In this document: in pieces, positions 51,994 through 59,668 of the stretch
How positions within the stretch are numbered: the first letter of the stretch is position 1
Layout: each line of letters begins with the position of its first letter
NCBI RefSeq assembly: GCF_900116415.1
Contig: NZ_FPAP01000005.1
Location: 186,001-250,000, forward strand
Direction: 5' to 3'
Length of the DNA: 64,000 nucleotides
Source of the DNA: Chryseobacterium formosense
GTDB lineage: Bacteria; Bacteroidota; Bacteroidia; Flavobacteriales; Weeksellaceae
The notes under the pieces: model-generated
What the model was told of the DNA's origin: nothing
Database searches by the model: none
The model's input: the letters and a program-made list of their open reading frames with translations, nothing else
Made by a program: the position numbers and the translations under genes

Positions 51994-53247
51994 TTAGTTG
52001 ATTTGGTTTAAACTTCCTGCAGAAGATTTACTGATATTAGCATCAATTCTCGGGCTTCCTTTATATTTCACAGATCCTGCCGAAGAAGCTTTTACAGTCA
52101 ATTGATCTTTAGCATTCACCGAAGCACTGCTTCCTGAAGTAGATTCTACTGTACCTACATTAGCTTGTAGCTGATCGGCTTTGCATGAAGATCCGCTGCT
52201 TGCATCGATGGCTACATAATCCGTATTTCCTTCCAGAGTAACGCTTGAGCCGCTTGAACTTTTTACTAAAACTTTATTTGCGCTCACCGTCGATTTTACA
52301 TTAGATCCTGAACTCGCTTCAAAATTTGAAGTCCCTGAAATCTGAAACTTTGCCACAACCGCCGATCCTGAAGATGCATCAACGATCATATCTTTTGCGC
52401 GGATTTCGTTTACTGCCGTAAAGTTTGAGCCGGATGAAGCTTTAATCTTATCAATTGATGGCGAAGAAACATTGATGCTCAGATTTTTAAATTTTAAATT
52501 TCTCGTCCCTTTATTATCAATATACACTTTCAAAACTCCGTTTTCAACTCTTGTAATGACATTCTGAAGTTTATCTGAATCTGCAAAAACCTTCACACTT
52601 GTATTGTTTTCCTGCTTAAAGACCACTTTTACTCCTGTGCTCATGTCAATTCCTGAGAACTGTCCTACATTTCTGTTTTCACCATTTAGATAAGATGCAG
52701 AATTATCCGATACAAAACTGCTTGTAATTGTTGATCTCGTTGTATTTGTTTTTGTTTCAGCAGAATTAATAATTTTATTCACGTCATCCATCGAAAGTCT
52801 TCCGTCGAGCATCACCAGAATATTTTCTCCGCCTCCGCTATCAATACTCAAGAGCATATTATCCAGCGTTCCGTCATTTTTTGCATCGGATGAAAGAAAT
52901 TTAATTCTACTTCCTGCATTCTTTACAGACATAATCTCATTGTAATTCAAATTACTCAGATAAGACGAAATTTCTTTATTCACATTCGCCAATTCTCCTT
53001 TGGTGTTTTCTGTGATTAAAACTTTCAATCCGTCAATCTTTGAAAGAAGAGGTTTTATCTGATCGAGTTCTTCGTCTGCGATATTCAGATTGCTAAGCAT
53101 TCCGAACATAGGTTTGGCAATCTTAATGGAGGTTACTCCCTCAACTTCCTGATATTTTTCAAAAAGCTGATCCAGCTTGTTTTTCTGTCCATACACATTA
53201 AAGAAATGAGACAGCACAAGAGTACATATAATGAGTATTTTTTTCAT
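51994..53247 (-). CDS. DUF4252 fused to a head-GIN (DUF2807) domain
   Basis: A 417-residue exported protein (signal peptide about 1-21, NVYGQ). Residues about 22-165 are a DUF4252 domain (LSNLNIADEELDQIKPLLSKI, ILVMLDGRLSMDDVNKII). Residues about 190-410 form a GIN/DUF2807 domain that starts GQFSGIDMSTGVKVVFKQ. This domain has eight regularly spaced SGS-type turns (SSGSNF, SSGSAV, SSGSNV, SSGSSV, SSGSSC, TSGSSA, SSAGSV, SSAGSL), about 20 residues apart, the pattern of a right-handed beta-helix. I have no assigned function; the domain probably lies on the cell surface or in the periplasm. Confidence 0.85.
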   Translation of the reverse strand: MKKILIICTLVLSHFFNVYGQKNKLDQLFEKYQEVEGVTSIKIAKPMFGMLSNLNIADEELDQIKPLLSKIDGLKVLITENTKGELANVNKEISSYLSNLNYNEIMSVKNAGSRIKFLSSDAKNDGTLDNMLLSIDSGGGENILVMLDGRLSMDDVNKIINSAETKTNTTRSTITSSFVSDNSASYLNGENRNVGQFSGIDMSTGVKVVFKQENNTSVKVFADSDKLQNVITRVENGVLKVYIDNKGTRNLKFKNLSINVSSPSIDKIKASSGSNFTAVNEIRAKDMIVDASSGSAVVAKFQISGTSNFEASSGSNVKSTVSANKVLVKSSSGSSVTLEGNTDYVAIDASSGSSCKADQLQANVGTVESTSGSSASVNAKDQLTVKASSAGSVKYKGSPRIDANISKSSAGSLNQIN

Positions 53248-53300
53248 AAGTTCAGTTTAAATTAATTGATTATAAGCCTGATCAGTTGCATAATCTGTTG

Positions 53301-53972
53301 TTAATAATCTACATTATCCATCACTTTCGGAGCCAATGCCTGATTAACATTGTTGGCAACCACCTGAAATGAATATTTGGTTACGTTTATCGCTTCTTCC
53401 ATGCTTTCGATACGTTTTCCGTTGACGATAACATAGGAATCTTTATATCCTGTTGAATCTTTCTGACTGAGATTGCCTTGAGAATTGTAAACATATCTCG
53501 GTTTCGATTCTTTTTTAATCCTGCTTTTTTTAGATAAAATTTCATCTAAAACATCTTTCTCCGCAATAGAATTTTCTATAAAAATAGAATCTTTTTTTGC
53601 TCCTGAAGCCGAATCTGTTGTATGCACAGCAACCTGCGAGTCATGATTATGATTTTCATTAATGAAATCAGTTTTCTGCTTCTGGATTTCATTTTCTACC
53701 AATTTCGCCTGATTGTCTACAGCATCTGTTTGATTATAATTAAATATAAAACCAAGACCGAAAAGCAAGACCACACTTGCAGCCATCCAGAACCATTTCG
53801 GAAACGAAGGCTTTTTAGTTTCAATTGGAATGACCGGAGTTTCGTTTGATGAAATCTCATCATTCTTTCCTTCTGTTTTTTTCAGGAAATCCTCAAAATC
53901 CCAGTTCATTTTTTCTTCCTTTAAACTTTGGAAGACTTCGTTATATTTATCTTGAAATTTGTCGTTGCTCAT
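53301..53972 (-). CDS. Putative anti-sigma factor
   Basis: A 223-residue protein with a soluble N-terminus (about 1-55), one membrane helix (about 60-80, FPKWFWMAASVVLLFGLGFIF) and a charged periplasmic C-terminal part. It overlaps the ECF sigma gene by 26 bp, so translation is coupled. The single-helix plan and the position after an ECF sigma gene fit an anti-sigma factor, although the zinc-binding anti-sigma motif is absent. Inference from context. Confidence 0.65.
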   Translation of the reverse strand: MSNDKFQDKYNEVFQSLKEEKMNWDFEDFLKKTEGKNDEISSNETPVIPIETKKPSFPKWFWMAASVVLLFGLGFIFNYNQTDAVDNQAKLVENEIQKQKTDFINENHNHDSQVAVHTTDSASGAKKDSIFIENSIAEKDVLDEILSKKSRIKKESKPRYVYNSQGNLSQKDSTGYKDSYVIVNGKRIESMEEAINVTKYSFQVVANNVNQALAPKVMDNVDY

Positions 53973-54456
53973 AGCTCATCAATTGTGAGATTTGTTCTTT
54001 TACTTTTTGTCTGGCGCGCATCAGATTTACTCTTACTGCGTTTTCTTCCATTTCCAACATTTCAGAAATTTCCGACACTTCATACTCTTCTACATCCTTC
54101 AAATGGATTACCATTTTCTGTTTCTCAGGAAGCTGATTGATAAATCCGATGATTTGTTCTTTCATATTATTTACATCCATACTGTAGAGTTCCGAACGGT
54201 GTAGCTGTAAATCGGCAAAACCTAACTTTACGTCGTGATGCTTCAGCCTGTTAAGGCATTCATTCCTGACTGATTTCAAAGCATAGGATTTAAAATTTCC
54301 AAACTGCTCCAATTCGTCTTTCTTTTGCCAGAATTTTATCATCAGATCCTGTACTACATCTTCAGCTTCATCGCTGCTCATGACAAACCTTTTCGCAAAA
54401 CGGAACATCTCATCTCTGAGAATAAATACCGTATTCTTAAAAGTTTCCTGAGTCAT
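53947..54456 (-). CDS. ECF-type RNA polymerase sigma factor
   Basis: A 169-residue sigma-70 family protein of the ECF type. Region 2 is FRFAKRFVMSSDEAEDVVQDLMIKFWQK (about 18-45), and region 4 is INQLPEKQKMVIHLKDVEEYEVSEISEMLEMEENAVRVNLMRARQKVKE (about 107-155). The first gene of the operon with a membrane anti-sigma candidate and two DUF4252 proteins, which could be the regulated output or the signal sensor. The cue sensed is unknown. Confidence 0.9.
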   Translation of the reverse strand: MTQETFKNTVFILRDEMFRFAKRFVMSSDEAEDVVQDLMIKFWQKKDELEQFGNFKSYALKSVRNECLNRLKHHDVKLGFADLQLHRSELYSMDVNNMKEQIIGFINQLPEKQKMVIHLKDVEEYEVSEISEMLEMEENAVRVNLMRARQKVKEQISQLMSYEQRQISR

Positions 54457-54508
54457 AAGTTTGTTTCTATTAGTAAGACAACCTGAAATTGAAATATATT
54501 ACACTAAA

Positions 54509-54541
54509 ATTAAAAAAAACTTCAAAAAAGATTGAAGTTTT
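54509..54541 (-). terminator. Terminator of the GlmU-like gene
   Basis: AAACTTCAA (54517-54525) and TTGAAGTTT (54532-54540) form a 9-bp stem; on the minus strand an eight-base T-run follows. It ends the transcript of the gene at 54709. Confidence 0.8.
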
Positions 54542-54566
54542 AATTTTTATTGCCGAAAACAGCTCT

Positions 54567-54705
54567 ATATCTGAACTATTAAGGCATTTGAGAATTTTAG
54601 ATTTTTAAGTTGAGCTTTGCCTTAAGACGTATGCTTAATGAATATCTTCAGAAATTTACCTTAAAAAAACTTAACAACTTAATTTAAACTTAATGGTTCA
54701 GATAT
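54567..54705. repeat. Intergenic element with terminal inverted repeats, copy A
   Basis: Ends are ATATCTGAACTATTAAG (54567-54583) and CTTAATGGTTCAGATAT (54689-54705), inverted repeats matching at 16 of 17 bases. Its reverse complement is similar to the element at 61017-61140. Shared blocks are GAACCATTAAG, AATTAAG..GTTAAG, and AGCAAAGCT-x-AACTTAAAAATCT. No reading frame is inside. It separates the GlmU-like gene from its terminator. Confidence 0.75.
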
Positions 54706-54708
54706 TTT

Positions 54709-55869
54709 TTAATAATTATCAAAAATATGTTTAAAGATTGCTTTATCATGATCAGTTAATGGCATTTTTCTTCTCGCCATTACTTTTTCGGCAACTTCGT
54801 AAGCTTTATCTAATTTAAAACGTTCATCATCTTTAAAACCACCCCACGAAAAATTTTCAATAAGATTCGGTGGAAAACCTTCTTTAAAAATATTGGAAGC
54901 AACTCCGATCACAGTTCCTGTATTCAGTTGTGTATTAATGGCCGTTTTAGAATGATCCCCCATAATTAAACCGGCAAATTGTAATCCTGTGTCCTGGAAA
55001 TCTTTCGTTCTGTAATTCCAAAGTTTTACATTTCCGTAATTATTTTTTAAGTTGGATGAATTGGTATCGGCTCCCAAATTACACCATTCTCCGATCACGG
55101 AATTTCCGACAAAACCGTCATGACCTTTATTGGAATACCCGAAAATAATGATATTGCTGACTTCACCACCCACTTTTGAATGTGGGCCAATCGTAGTTGC
55201 ACCATAAATTTTTGCCCCCAAATTAAACTTCGAACCTTCACAAAGCGCAATCGGACCACGAAGGTTACAACCTTCCATTACTTCTGCATTTTTCCCGATG
55301 TAAATTTTTCCTGTTTTAGTGTTGATGGTTGAAAATTCAACTTCTGCACCTTCTTCGATAAATAAATCTTCTTCATTTCCTAAAAATCCGTTGGTTGAAG
55401 ATAATTCCTGTGAAGTTTTTCCTTTTGTCAGTAATTCAAAATCAAAATCAATGGCTTCTTTATTATACGTAAAAAGATCGGTTGGTTTTTTAAAGAAAAT
55501 AAGCTCTTCCCTGATATCCGTCATTTTTTCGATCTGGTTTAAAGAAAAACCGTCCATATTGATTTTTGCAGCCACCAATTCGTCTTCATACACCAAAGCT
55601 TCGCCTTGTTTCAAATCTTTTATCTGCTGAATAACTGTATCTGTCGGTAAAAAATTAGTCACCAAAAACAGACTTTCTTTTTTTTCAGGTTCCCTGAATT
55701 TTTGCTGCAGATACATTTCCGTAAACCATGAAATTTCGGCAGAATCTAAAATTTTCTGCCATCTTTCGGAGAAAGTAAGAATTCCGCAACGCATTTCTGC
55801 GACTGGACGGGTAAAAGTAAGCGGAAGAAAATCTTCCCAATATTGTGCATCGGAAAATACGAGTTGCAT
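54709..55869 (-). CDS. GlmU-family putative sugar nucleotidyltransferase
   Basis: A 386-residue protein found across Bacteroidota and annotated as GlmU-like. The N-terminal half (LPLTFTRPVAEMRCGILTF) is an unusual nucleotidyltransferase-like part. The C-terminal half is a left-handed beta-helix (GNAEVMEGCNLRGPI..., IYIGKNAEV, GDHSKTAINTQLNTGTVIGV) as in sugar-nucleotide acyl- and nucleotidyltransferases. It lacks the usual N-terminal LxAGxGTRM loop of GlmU, so the reaction is not certain. A role in cell-wall or glycan precursors is plausible. Confidence 0.78.
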   Translation of the reverse strand: MQLVFSDAQYWEDFLPLTFTRPVAEMRCGILTFSERWQKILDSAEISWFTEMYLQQKFREPEKKESLFLVTNFLPTDTVIQQIKDLKQGEALVYEDELVAAKINMDGFSLNQIEKMTDIREELIFFKKPTDLFTYNKEAIDFDFELLTKGKTSQELSSTNGFLGNEEDLFIEEGAEVEFSTINTKTGKIYIGKNAEVMEGCNLRGPIALCEGSKFNLGAKIYGATTIGPHSKVGGEVSNIIIFGYSNKGHDGFVGNSVIGEWCNLGADTNSSNLKNNYGNVKLWNYRTKDFQDTGLQFAGLIMGDHSKTAINTQLNTGTVIGVASNIFKEGFPPNLIENFSWGGFKDDERFKLDKAYEVAEKVMARRKMPLTDHDKAIFKHIFDNY

Positions 55870-55890
55870 TTCTGTAAAAGTTTTTAAGGT

Positions 55891-55918
55891 TGGAAGCTAG
55901 ATGATGGAAGCCGGATGT
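55891..55918. repeat. Four tandem 7-mers of type TGGAAGC upstream of the GlmU-like gene
   Basis: TGGAAGC at 55891-55897 and 55905-55911, with related 7-mers TAGATGA and CGGATGT between and after. The block resembles 58360-58387 (shared TGGAAGC, and GATGA in the same phase). It lies 22 bp upstream of the start of a gene read in the other direction. Confidence 0.65.
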
Positions 55919-56020
55919 TTACAATCTCACTGTTTATATCCAAAATCTGCTTATTGACAAAAATACGAATCATTGGGAGAAGTTGTGCTATTCAAGTTTT
56001 AATTCTGGTTAAAGTGCACA

Positions 56021-56052
56021 AAAAAAGTCTTTCGAAAAAATCGAAAGACTTT
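56021..56052 (-). terminator. Terminator of rpmE2
   Basis: AAAGTCTTTCGA (56024-56035) and TCGAAAGACTTT (56041-56052) form a perfect 12-bp stem; on the minus strand a T-run follows. Confidence 0.92.
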
Positions 56053-56074
56053 AAAATATTGTAAAATCAAAAAA

Positions 56075-56326
56075 TTACTTCGCGAATTTTTTGTATTTGT
56101 TCATAAACTTGTCTACTCTACCTGCAGTATCAACCAATTTAGTTTTTCCTGTGTAGAAAGGGTGAGAAGTAGAAGAGATTTCCATTTTGATCAATGGGTA
56201 CTCAGTTCCTTCAAACTCGATTGTGTCTTTTGTATCTGCAGTAGATTTGCATAAAAATACTTCGTCGTTACTCATATCTTTGAAAACAACAAGTCTATAA
56301 TTTTCTGGGTGAATTCCGTTTTTCAT
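56075..56326 (-). CDS. rpmE2: 50S ribosomal protein L31 type B
   Basis: An 83-residue L31 of the zinc-free type B: MKNGIHPENYRLVVFKDMS, the single Cys in EVFLCKS, and SSTSHPFYTGKTKLVDTAGRVDKFMNKY. The CxxC zinc motif of type A is absent. It has a good promoter (56399-56429) and a perfect terminator. Together with the cysteine-free L32 it suggests ribosomes with little dependence on zinc, though a zinc-binding L31 or L32 may exist elsewhere in the genome. Confidence 0.95.
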   Translation of the reverse strand: MKNGIHPENYRLVVFKDMSNDEVFLCKSTADTKDTIEFEGTEYPLIKMEISSTSHPFYTGKTKLVDTAGRVDKFMNKYKKFAK

Positions 56327-56398
56327 AATAAATTTTTAAAAAATTAAAGTTTTGCTTTCGAAATAGTAATGGTATTTCTTCTGCTAAATTTTAGGTTG

Positions 56399-56429
56399 CA
56401 AAAATACAATAATTTTTAAAATATACAAA
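56399..56429 (-). promoter_or_regulatory. Promoter of rpmE2
   Basis: On the minus strand TTTG (56429-56426), a 19-bp spacer and TATTTTTG (56406-56399). Fits the Bacteroidota -33/-7 pattern. Confidence 0.72.
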
Positions 56430-56477
56430 TACCTGATCAACATTTTTTAAAAGATAAGAATTTTAAAGTATTTTCGT

Positions 56478-56485
56478 TAAATTTG
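56478..56485 (+). promoter_or_regulatory. -7 box of the beta-helix lipoprotein gene
   Basis: TAAATTTG, 24 bp before the ATG at 56510. A second match, TAATTTTG at 56502-56509, directly abuts the ATG and is less likely to be used for this start. Confidence 0.45.
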
Positions 56486-56509
56486 AAACTTATATAAACT
56501 TTAATTTTG

Positions 56510-57916
56510 ATGAAACTCAAATTATTACTCTTTTTATCTTTCTGGATGTTGCTTTTAGCTGTTTCTTGTAACAAGGACGATATTACGTTTGATGCGCCTT
56601 CTCAGGAGCTCAGATTCTCAAGAGACACTGTTTTCTGTGACACTGTTTATCATCAGGTTCGTTCAGAAACATATGCTGTAAAAGTATTTAATAATGAAGA
56701 TAAGGATGTAATGATCCCAAGAATCAGCCTTGAAAAAGGAGCTGCATCTTTATACAGAATCAATGTTGACGGAAAACCGGGACACGATTTTCAGAATGTT
56801 CCTTTAAGAAAAAAAGACAGTTTGTATATTTTTGTTGAAATTGCTCCGCAAGCTTCAGGTCCGGAAGCAATCGCTGAAGACCGCATTTTATTTACAACAG
56901 GAGCAGGACAACAACACGTCACTTTATTTTCGGTGGTTCAGGATGCTGAATTTTTTATTAAAACCCCTTCGAATCCGAATATAATTGCTTCAGACGCAAC
57001 GTGGTCTAATAATAAAGCAAAAATTATTTACGGTGATCTTACGCTTGATCCGGGAGTACATCTGAACATTCAGCCCGGAACGAAAGTTTATTTTCATAAA
57101 AACAGCGGAATGAAAGTTTCCACAGGAGCAACCCTGAATATCAACGGAACAAAAGATGAGCAGGTAATTCTTCGCGGAGACCGAAACGACACTTATTATG
57201 ACACCATCCCGAGAAACTGGAACTCGATCAGAATGGAGAAAAACTCAAACCTGATCATGAATCATGCGAGGCTGTTCGGCGGAACAAGAGGTCTGGAAAT
57301 GACGGAAACCAACGCAACTATCAGCAATTCATTTATCCATACCTTCCAGGAATATGGAATTTATTCTGTGAGATCTAATATTAATGCAAACAATCTGGTA
57401 ATGAACAATTGCGGTGAATCATGTATCGGAATTTTCAAAGGAGGAATGTACGATTTTGTACACTCTACCATTGTCAATTATTCTGAACTGCTTCATCAAT
57501 TCAACCGCAACGGAATTTTTGCAGCCAATGAATATCAAAATGAAAACGGACAAACCGAACAAGGCTCTCTGCACTTCAACATAAGAAACAGTATTGTTTA
57601 TTCTGATCGTGATAATGCTCTTTCTTTGGAGCAAACACCGGGACAACTGCTTAATTTTTCCATTCAGAACTGTTTGCTGAAATATTCAGGAACAAGTGCT
57701 GCAGGATTTGATTTTGATACCAATTCGAATGTTACGGGAAGTATCAAAAACCAAGAGCCAAAGTTTATCAACTACTTTGCTGCACAAATGAATCTTAGAG
57801 TGAAATCAGATTCTCCGGCAAGAGGAAAAGGTGATCTTACGGTTGCCAATTCTGTTCCTACCGATATTGTGGGCGCTGACAGAACTTCAAATCCTACATT
57901 GGGTGCTTATCAGTAA
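56510..57916 (+). CDS. Right-handed beta-helix lipoprotein
   Basis: A 468-residue lipoprotein (lipobox cysteine 20, LLAVSCNKDD). Residues about 30-150 form a first beta domain. The rest has the repeat pattern of a right-handed parallel beta-helix: short strands with Asn ladders (ANNLVMNNC, HFNIRNSIVYS, FSIQNCLLKYSG). The last segment ADRTSNPTLGAYQ is the usual end of surface beta-helix proteins. Such lipoproteins are often surface-exposed and can bind or cut polysaccharides, but no catalytic residues are assigned. The ATG at 56510 is preferred to the TTG at 56507. Confidence 0.8.
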   Translation: MKLKLLLFLSFWMLLLAVSCNKDDITFDAPSQELRFSRDTVFCDTVYHQVRSETYAVKVFNNEDKDVMIPRISLEKGAASLYRINVDGKPGHDFQNVPLRKKDSLYIFVEIAPQASGPEAIAEDRILFTTGAGQQHVTLFSVVQDAEFFIKTPSNPNIIASDATWSNNKAKIIYGDLTLDPGVHLNIQPGTKVYFHKNSGMKVSTGATLNINGTKDEQVILRGDRNDTYYDTIPRNWNSIRMEKNSNLIMNHARLFGGTRGLEMTETNATISNSFIHTFQEYGIYSVRSNINANNLVMNNCGESCIGIFKGGMYDFVHSTIVNYSELLHQFNRNGIFAANEYQNENGQTEQGSLHFNIRNSIVYSDRDNALSLEQTPGQLLNFSIQNCLLKYSGTSAAGFDFDTNSNVTGSIKNQEPKFINYFAAQMNLRVKSDSPARGKGDLTVANSVPTDIVGADRTSNPTLGAYQ

Positions 57917-57965
57917 GATATTTGATATTTGATATTTGATATTTGATATTTGATATTTGATATTT
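57917..57965. repeat. Seven perfect tandem copies of GATATTT
   Basis: Starts at the first base after the stop codon of the beta-helix gene and runs for 49 bp (7 x 7) without error. It is the most regular of the 7-bp arrays in the window. Perfect copies suggest recent expansion or a length that still varies. Confidence 0.95.
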
Positions 57966-58029
57966 AACCTAAATTTTAAATTAATTTAAAACTGCCTCTT
58001 TTAACTTTTGCATTGGCTCTTAAAAAATT

Positions 58030-58356
58030 ATGGAAATTACAAATCTGCAGCAGCAAGTTGACGAATGGATAAAAACAATTGGCGTTCGTTATTTTAATGA
58101 ACTGACCAATATGGCAATGTTGACAGAAGAAGTAGGTGAAGTTGCAAGAATTATTGCGAGAAGATACGGTGAACAGAGCGAAAAAGAAAGCGATAAGAGC
58201 AAAGATCTGGGCGAAGAATTGGCAGATGTTTTATTTGTTACATTATGTTTAGCCAACCAAACCGGAGTCAATTTGCAGGAAGCTTTCGACAAAAAAATGA
58301 AGATAAAAACTGATCGCGATAAAGATCGTCATCAGAATAATGAGAAATTGAAATAA
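58030..58356 (+). CDS. MazG-like nucleotide pyrophosphohydrolase
   Basis: A 108-residue small MazG-type enzyme of the all-alpha NTP-pyrophosphatase superfamily. The metal-binding helices carry EEVGE (33-37) and EELAD (62-66), as in iMazG and RS21-C6 proteins. It probably hydrolyses dNTPs or modified nucleotides to monophosphates (house cleaning). It comes 113 bp after the beta-helix gene and before aroA on the same strand. Confidence 0.85.
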   Translation: MEITNLQQQVDEWIKTIGVRYFNELTNMAMLTEEVGEVARIIARRYGEQSEKESDKSKDLGEELADVLFVTLCLANQTGVNLQEAFDKKMKIKTDRDKDRHQNNEKLK

Positions 58357-58359
58357 TGC

Positions 58360-58436
58360 AGGAAGATGGATGATGGAAGCCGGAAGTTTAGTACAATACT
58401 TGAACACCCAGCTCCTTATTTCCAGCTTCTATCTAA
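58360..58436. repeat. Facing 7-bp arrays in the aroA leader
   Basis: Left part 58360-58387 holds four 7-mers with TGGAAGC-type consensus. Right part 58409-58436 holds four 7-mers, two of them CAGCTYC (58409 and 58423), the opposite orientation (GAAGCTG read on the minus strand). A 21-bp spacer lies between. The structure is the same as in the rpsI-rpsB gap. It explains why an upstream in-frame ATG at 58370 is misleading as the aroA start. Confidence 0.65.
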
Positions 58437-58441
58437 AGAAT

Positions 58442-59662
58442 ATGAAGTTAGAAAAATCAAAATTAAAAGAAAACACAACCATACAAATCAGCGGTTCGAA
58501 AAGTATTTCGAATCGTTTGTTGATTTTGGAAAGCCTGTTTGCAAACATAAAAATCGGGAATCTGTCGAATTCTCAGGATACCCAATTGCTGAAAAAAGCA
58601 TTGTCTGAGAATACTGAAATTGTAGACATTCATCATGCAGGAACGGCGATGCGTTTCCTCACATCATATTATTCCATTCAGGATGGAAAAACAACTATTT
58701 TGACAGGCTCGAAAAGGATGAAAGAAAGACCGATTAAAAATCTGGTGACCGCTTTACAGAATCTCGGTGTCGAAATTGAGTATTTAGAAAACGAAGGTTT
58801 TCCACCTTTAAAAATTATAGGAAGAAAAATCACAGAAACAAAAGTAGATGTTCCTGCGAATATTTCAAGCCAGTTTATTACTTCACTTCTACTCATTGCC
58901 GGAAAATTGGAAAACGGATTGGAAATCAATTTGGTTGGTGAAGTGACTTCAAGATCATATATTGAGATGACTTTGGACATTTTAACCAAATTCGGAATTA
59001 AAAACAGTTTCATCGGTAACATCATAAAAGTAGAATCAACCATCAACCATCAACTATCAACTATCAACTATGAAGTGGAAAGCGACTGGAGTTCCGCATC
59101 CTACTTCTACTCTTTTGTCGCTTTGGGAAGAAAAACAATTCATCTGAAAAGTTTTTATAAAGAATCCACTCAGGGAGATTCTGCGATTGCAAAAATTTAC
59201 GAAGAGTTTTTCGGAATTAAAACAACTTTCAAAGAAGAAGAACATCAATTAAAACTTGAACCGATTGAAGGTTTCGAGTTCCCGGAAAAGATTGTTTTAG
59301 ACATGAACAATTGTCCTGATATTGCTCAAACCCTTTGTGTAACAGCTTCAGCTTTAAAAATCCCTTTTGAAATTTCAGGATTGGGAACTTTACGAGTGAA
59401 AGAAACCGACCGATTGCTGGCTTTACATAATGAACTGAAAAAGCTGGGTACTGAAACAGAATTTACAGATTTAACGATAAAATCTATCAACTTTAATGAG
59501 CCTGAGGAAAACATTTCGATTAAAACTTACCAGGATCACAGAATGGCAATGAGTTTTGCCCCGTTTTGCCTCATTAAAGAATTAAATATTGAAGATGAAA
59601 ATGTGGTAGAAAAGTCTTATCCGATGTTTTGGGAGGATTTAAAAATCATTTTAGTAAAATAG
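58442..59662 (+). CDS. aroA: 3-phosphoshikimate 1-carboxyvinyltransferase (EPSP synthase)
   Basis: A 406-residue enzyme that joins phosphoenolpyruvate to shikimate-3-phosphate in aromatic amino acid synthesis. Substrate-binding motifs are SGSKSISNRLLIL (17-29, with Lys20 and Arg25), HHAGTAMRF (64-72), SSQFITSLLL, SDWSSASYF and GLGTLRVKETDR. The ATG at 58370 opens a 24-residue extension encoded by a 7-bp repeat array, so I use 58442, directly before a normal N-terminus. An in-frame 7-bp array at 59035-59069 adds a STINHQLSTINYE stretch just before SDWSSAS; the family sequence there is variable. Confidence 0.94.
   Translation: MKLEKSKLKENTTIQISGSKSISNRLLILESLFANIKIGNLSNSQDTQLLKKALSENTEIVDIHHAGTAMRFLTSYYSIQDGKTTILTGSKRMKERPIKNLVTALQNLGVEIEYLENEGFPPLKIIGRKITETKVDVPANISSQFITSLLLIAGKLENGLEINLVGEVTSRSYIEMTLDILTKFGIKNSFIGNIIKVESTINHQLSTINYEVESDWSSASYFYSFVALGRKTIHLKSFYKESTQGDSAIAKIYEEFFGIKTTFKEEEHQLKLEPIEGFEFPEKIVLDMNNCPDIAQTLCVTASALKIPFEISGLGTLRVKETDRLLALHNELKKLGTETEFTDLTIKSINFNEPEENISIKTYQDHRMAMSFAPFCLIKELNIEDENVVEKSYPMFWEDLKIILVK
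59035..59069. repeat. In-frame 7-bp array inside aroA
   Basis: Five tandem copies of ATCAACY (ATCAACC twice, then ATCAACT three times). Since 7 is not a multiple of 3, the codon frame returns only every 21 bp, giving the near-repeat STINHQL, STINYE in the protein. The segment lies directly before the SDWSSAS active-site motif. Confidence 0.9.
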
Positions 59663-59668
59663 TTAAAG

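Noticed and set aside
57917..57965. GATATTT array as an origin or DnaA-box cluster
   Set aside because: Perfect units do not match the DnaA box (TTATNCACA), and no dnaA or dnaN gene is in the window.
58366..58608. An 80-residue reading frame over the aroA start
   Set aside because: It is out of frame with aroA and built from the repeat-rich leader; the protein shows no family motif.
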